Source: Fagopyrum homotropicum
Lineage: Eukaryota; Streptophyta; Magnoliopsida; Caryophyllales; Polygonaceae
DNA length: 64,000 nt
Assembly: GCA_033239125.1 (NCBI GenBank)
Contig: BSWB01000004.1
Span: forward strand, 84,451,001 to 84,515,000
Direction of reading: 5' to 3'
The position numbers and the translations under genes were made by a program. Of the stretch, positions 62,801-64,000 are shown in pieces (the first letter of the stretch is position 1; the number at the start of each line of letters is the position of its first letter). The notes under the pieces are model-generated. The model was given only the letters and a program-made list of their open reading frames with translations, was not told where the DNA came from and did no database searches.

Positions 62801-64000
62801 ACAAGGCCATCATCGGGCATGGCAAGGCCATCGTCGGGCAGGCAAGGCCATCGTCGGGCATGACAAGGCCATCGTGGGGCATGACATGGCCATCGTCGGG
62901 AATGACAAGGCAATCGTAGGGCATGACAAGGCCAGCATCGGGCATGGCAAGGCCATCGTCGGGCATGACAAGGCCAGCGTCGGGCATGACAAGGTCATGA
63001 CAAGGCAACTCTCAGACATGACAAGGACAACGTTGGGCATGGCAAGGCCATCGTCGGGCATGACAAGGCCAGTGTCGGGCATGGGAAGACCATCGTCGGG
63101 CATGACGAGGCCATCGTCGGGCATGACATGGCCATCGTCGGGAATGACAAGGCAATCGTTGGGAATGGCAAGGCTAGCGTTGGGCATAGCAAGGCCATCG
63201 TCGGGCATGACAAGGCCATCGTCGAGCATGGCAAGGCCAGCGTCGGGAATAGCAAGGCCATCGTCGGGCATGACAAGGCCAGCGTCGGGCATGGCAAGGC
63301 CATCGTCGGGCCTGAAAAGACCATCGTCGGGCATGACAAGGCCATGGTCGGGCTTGAGAAGGTCATCGTCGGGCATGACAAGGCCTTCATCGGGCATGGC
63401 AAGGCCAGCGTCGGTGATGGCAACGCCATCGTCGGGCATGACAAGGCCAACTTCGGGCATGACAAGGCCATCGTCGGGAATGACAAGGCCAGCGTCGGGC
63501 ATGGCAAGACCATCACCGTCGGGCATGGTAAGGCCATCGTCGGGCATGTCAAGGCCATTGTCGGGCATGACAATGCCACTCTCGGACATGGCGAGGCCAT
63601 CGTCGGGCATGACAAGGCCAGCGTCGATGACAAGGTCATGACAAGGACATCGTCAGGAATGACAAGGCCACTCTTGGACATGACAAGGCCATTGTCGGGC
63701 ATGGAAAGGCCAACGTCGGGAATGACAAGGCCATGTCAAGGCCACTGTCGGACATGACAAGGACAGCGCCGAGCATGACAAGGCCAGCGTCGGGCAAGGC
63801 AAGGCCAGTGTCGGGCATGACAAGGCCATCATCGGGGATGGCAAGGCCATCGTCGGGCACGCAAGGCCATCGTCGGGCATGAGAAGGCCATCGTCGGGCC
63901 TGACATGGCCATCGTCGGGAATGACAAGGCAATCGTAGGGCATGGCAAGGCCAGCATCGGGCATGGCAAGGCCATCGTCGGTCATGACAAGGCCAACGTC
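59827..64000. repeat. 21-bp satellite array, right part
   Basis: The same 21-bp satellite resumes directly after the last base of the retroelement LTR and continues past the window end. Its first stretch matches the array from 35,239 onward at a constant offset of 24,588 (35,239 corresponds to 59,827). From about 61,250 the best match becomes 49,065 onward (offset 12,186, later 12,207). It therefore belongs to the family B domain found left of the island. No gene is seen in it. Confidence 0.97.

Noticed and set aside
1..64000. Bacterial origin, or a surface-antigen gene with heptapeptide repeats
   Set aside because: No bacterial genes, ribosome-binding sites or operons. The only recognisable proteins are plant-type Ty3/gypsy Pol, and repeat frames exist equally on both strands.

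Overview
This window looks like plant nuclear heterochromatin. It is almost entirely a satellite array, interrupted by one degenerate Ty3/gypsy LTR retrotransposon. About 57.7 kb (1-53,517 and 59,827-64,000) is a head-to-tail array of a GC-rich 21-bp monomer, roughly 2,700 copies, running off both ends of the window. I see no cellular gene, RNA gene or CRISPR array. The plant assignment rests on the retroelement: its RT-RNase H-integrase is of the plant Athila/Tat type, with an FMDD reverse-transcriptase motif, no chromodomain, and a long non-coding region between pol and the 3' LTR. The species cannot be named from the sequence.

Because 21 is a multiple of 3 and the consensus has a stop codon in only one of its six frames, the array is full of long open frames on both strands (the longest about 690 codons) that encode seven-residue repeats. 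These are by-products of the repeat. Monomers of 20 bp or other lengths keep shifting the register, and no single frame is kept open.

The array is organised into higher-order repeats (HORs) and segmental duplications. The left domain (1 to about 33,340, family A) carries a TCTAG-marked module repeating at 1,206 bp, a 2,433-bp tandem duplication (6,707-11,572), a duplication of about 5.3 kb spaced 10.4 kb apart, a 681-682-bp module (15.5-17.6 kb and 19.3-20.4 kb), and copies spaced 7,564 bp and 3,099 bp apart. The second domain (about 33,340-53,517, resuming at 59,827-64,000, family B) has other marker monomers and other spacings (about 2.9 kb, 9.26-10.0 kb, 12.2 kb). Copies differ by scattered single bases and by whole-monomer gains or losses, as expected from unequal exchange and gene conversion.

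The island at 53,518-59,826 is an Athila-like element on the minus strand. Read in its own direction it has a truncated 5' LTR start, a small stray RT fragment, a second LTR start with its polypurine tract, then RT-RNase H-integrase, a non-coding stretch of about 1.6 kb, a polypurine tract and a 3' LTR of about 966 bp with a TATA box. Gag, protease and primer-binding site are absent. RT is frameshifted and integrase has lost its first catalytic Asp, so the copy is dead. No target-site duplication is seen, and the satellite on its two sides is not in matching register, so the locus was rearranged after or during insertion.

The observations most worth a second look are the paired polypurine-tract/GGGA-loop hairpins in the element's 3' region, its microhomology-joined scrambled 5' end, and the nested mosaic HOR structure of an unusually short-monomer satellite.
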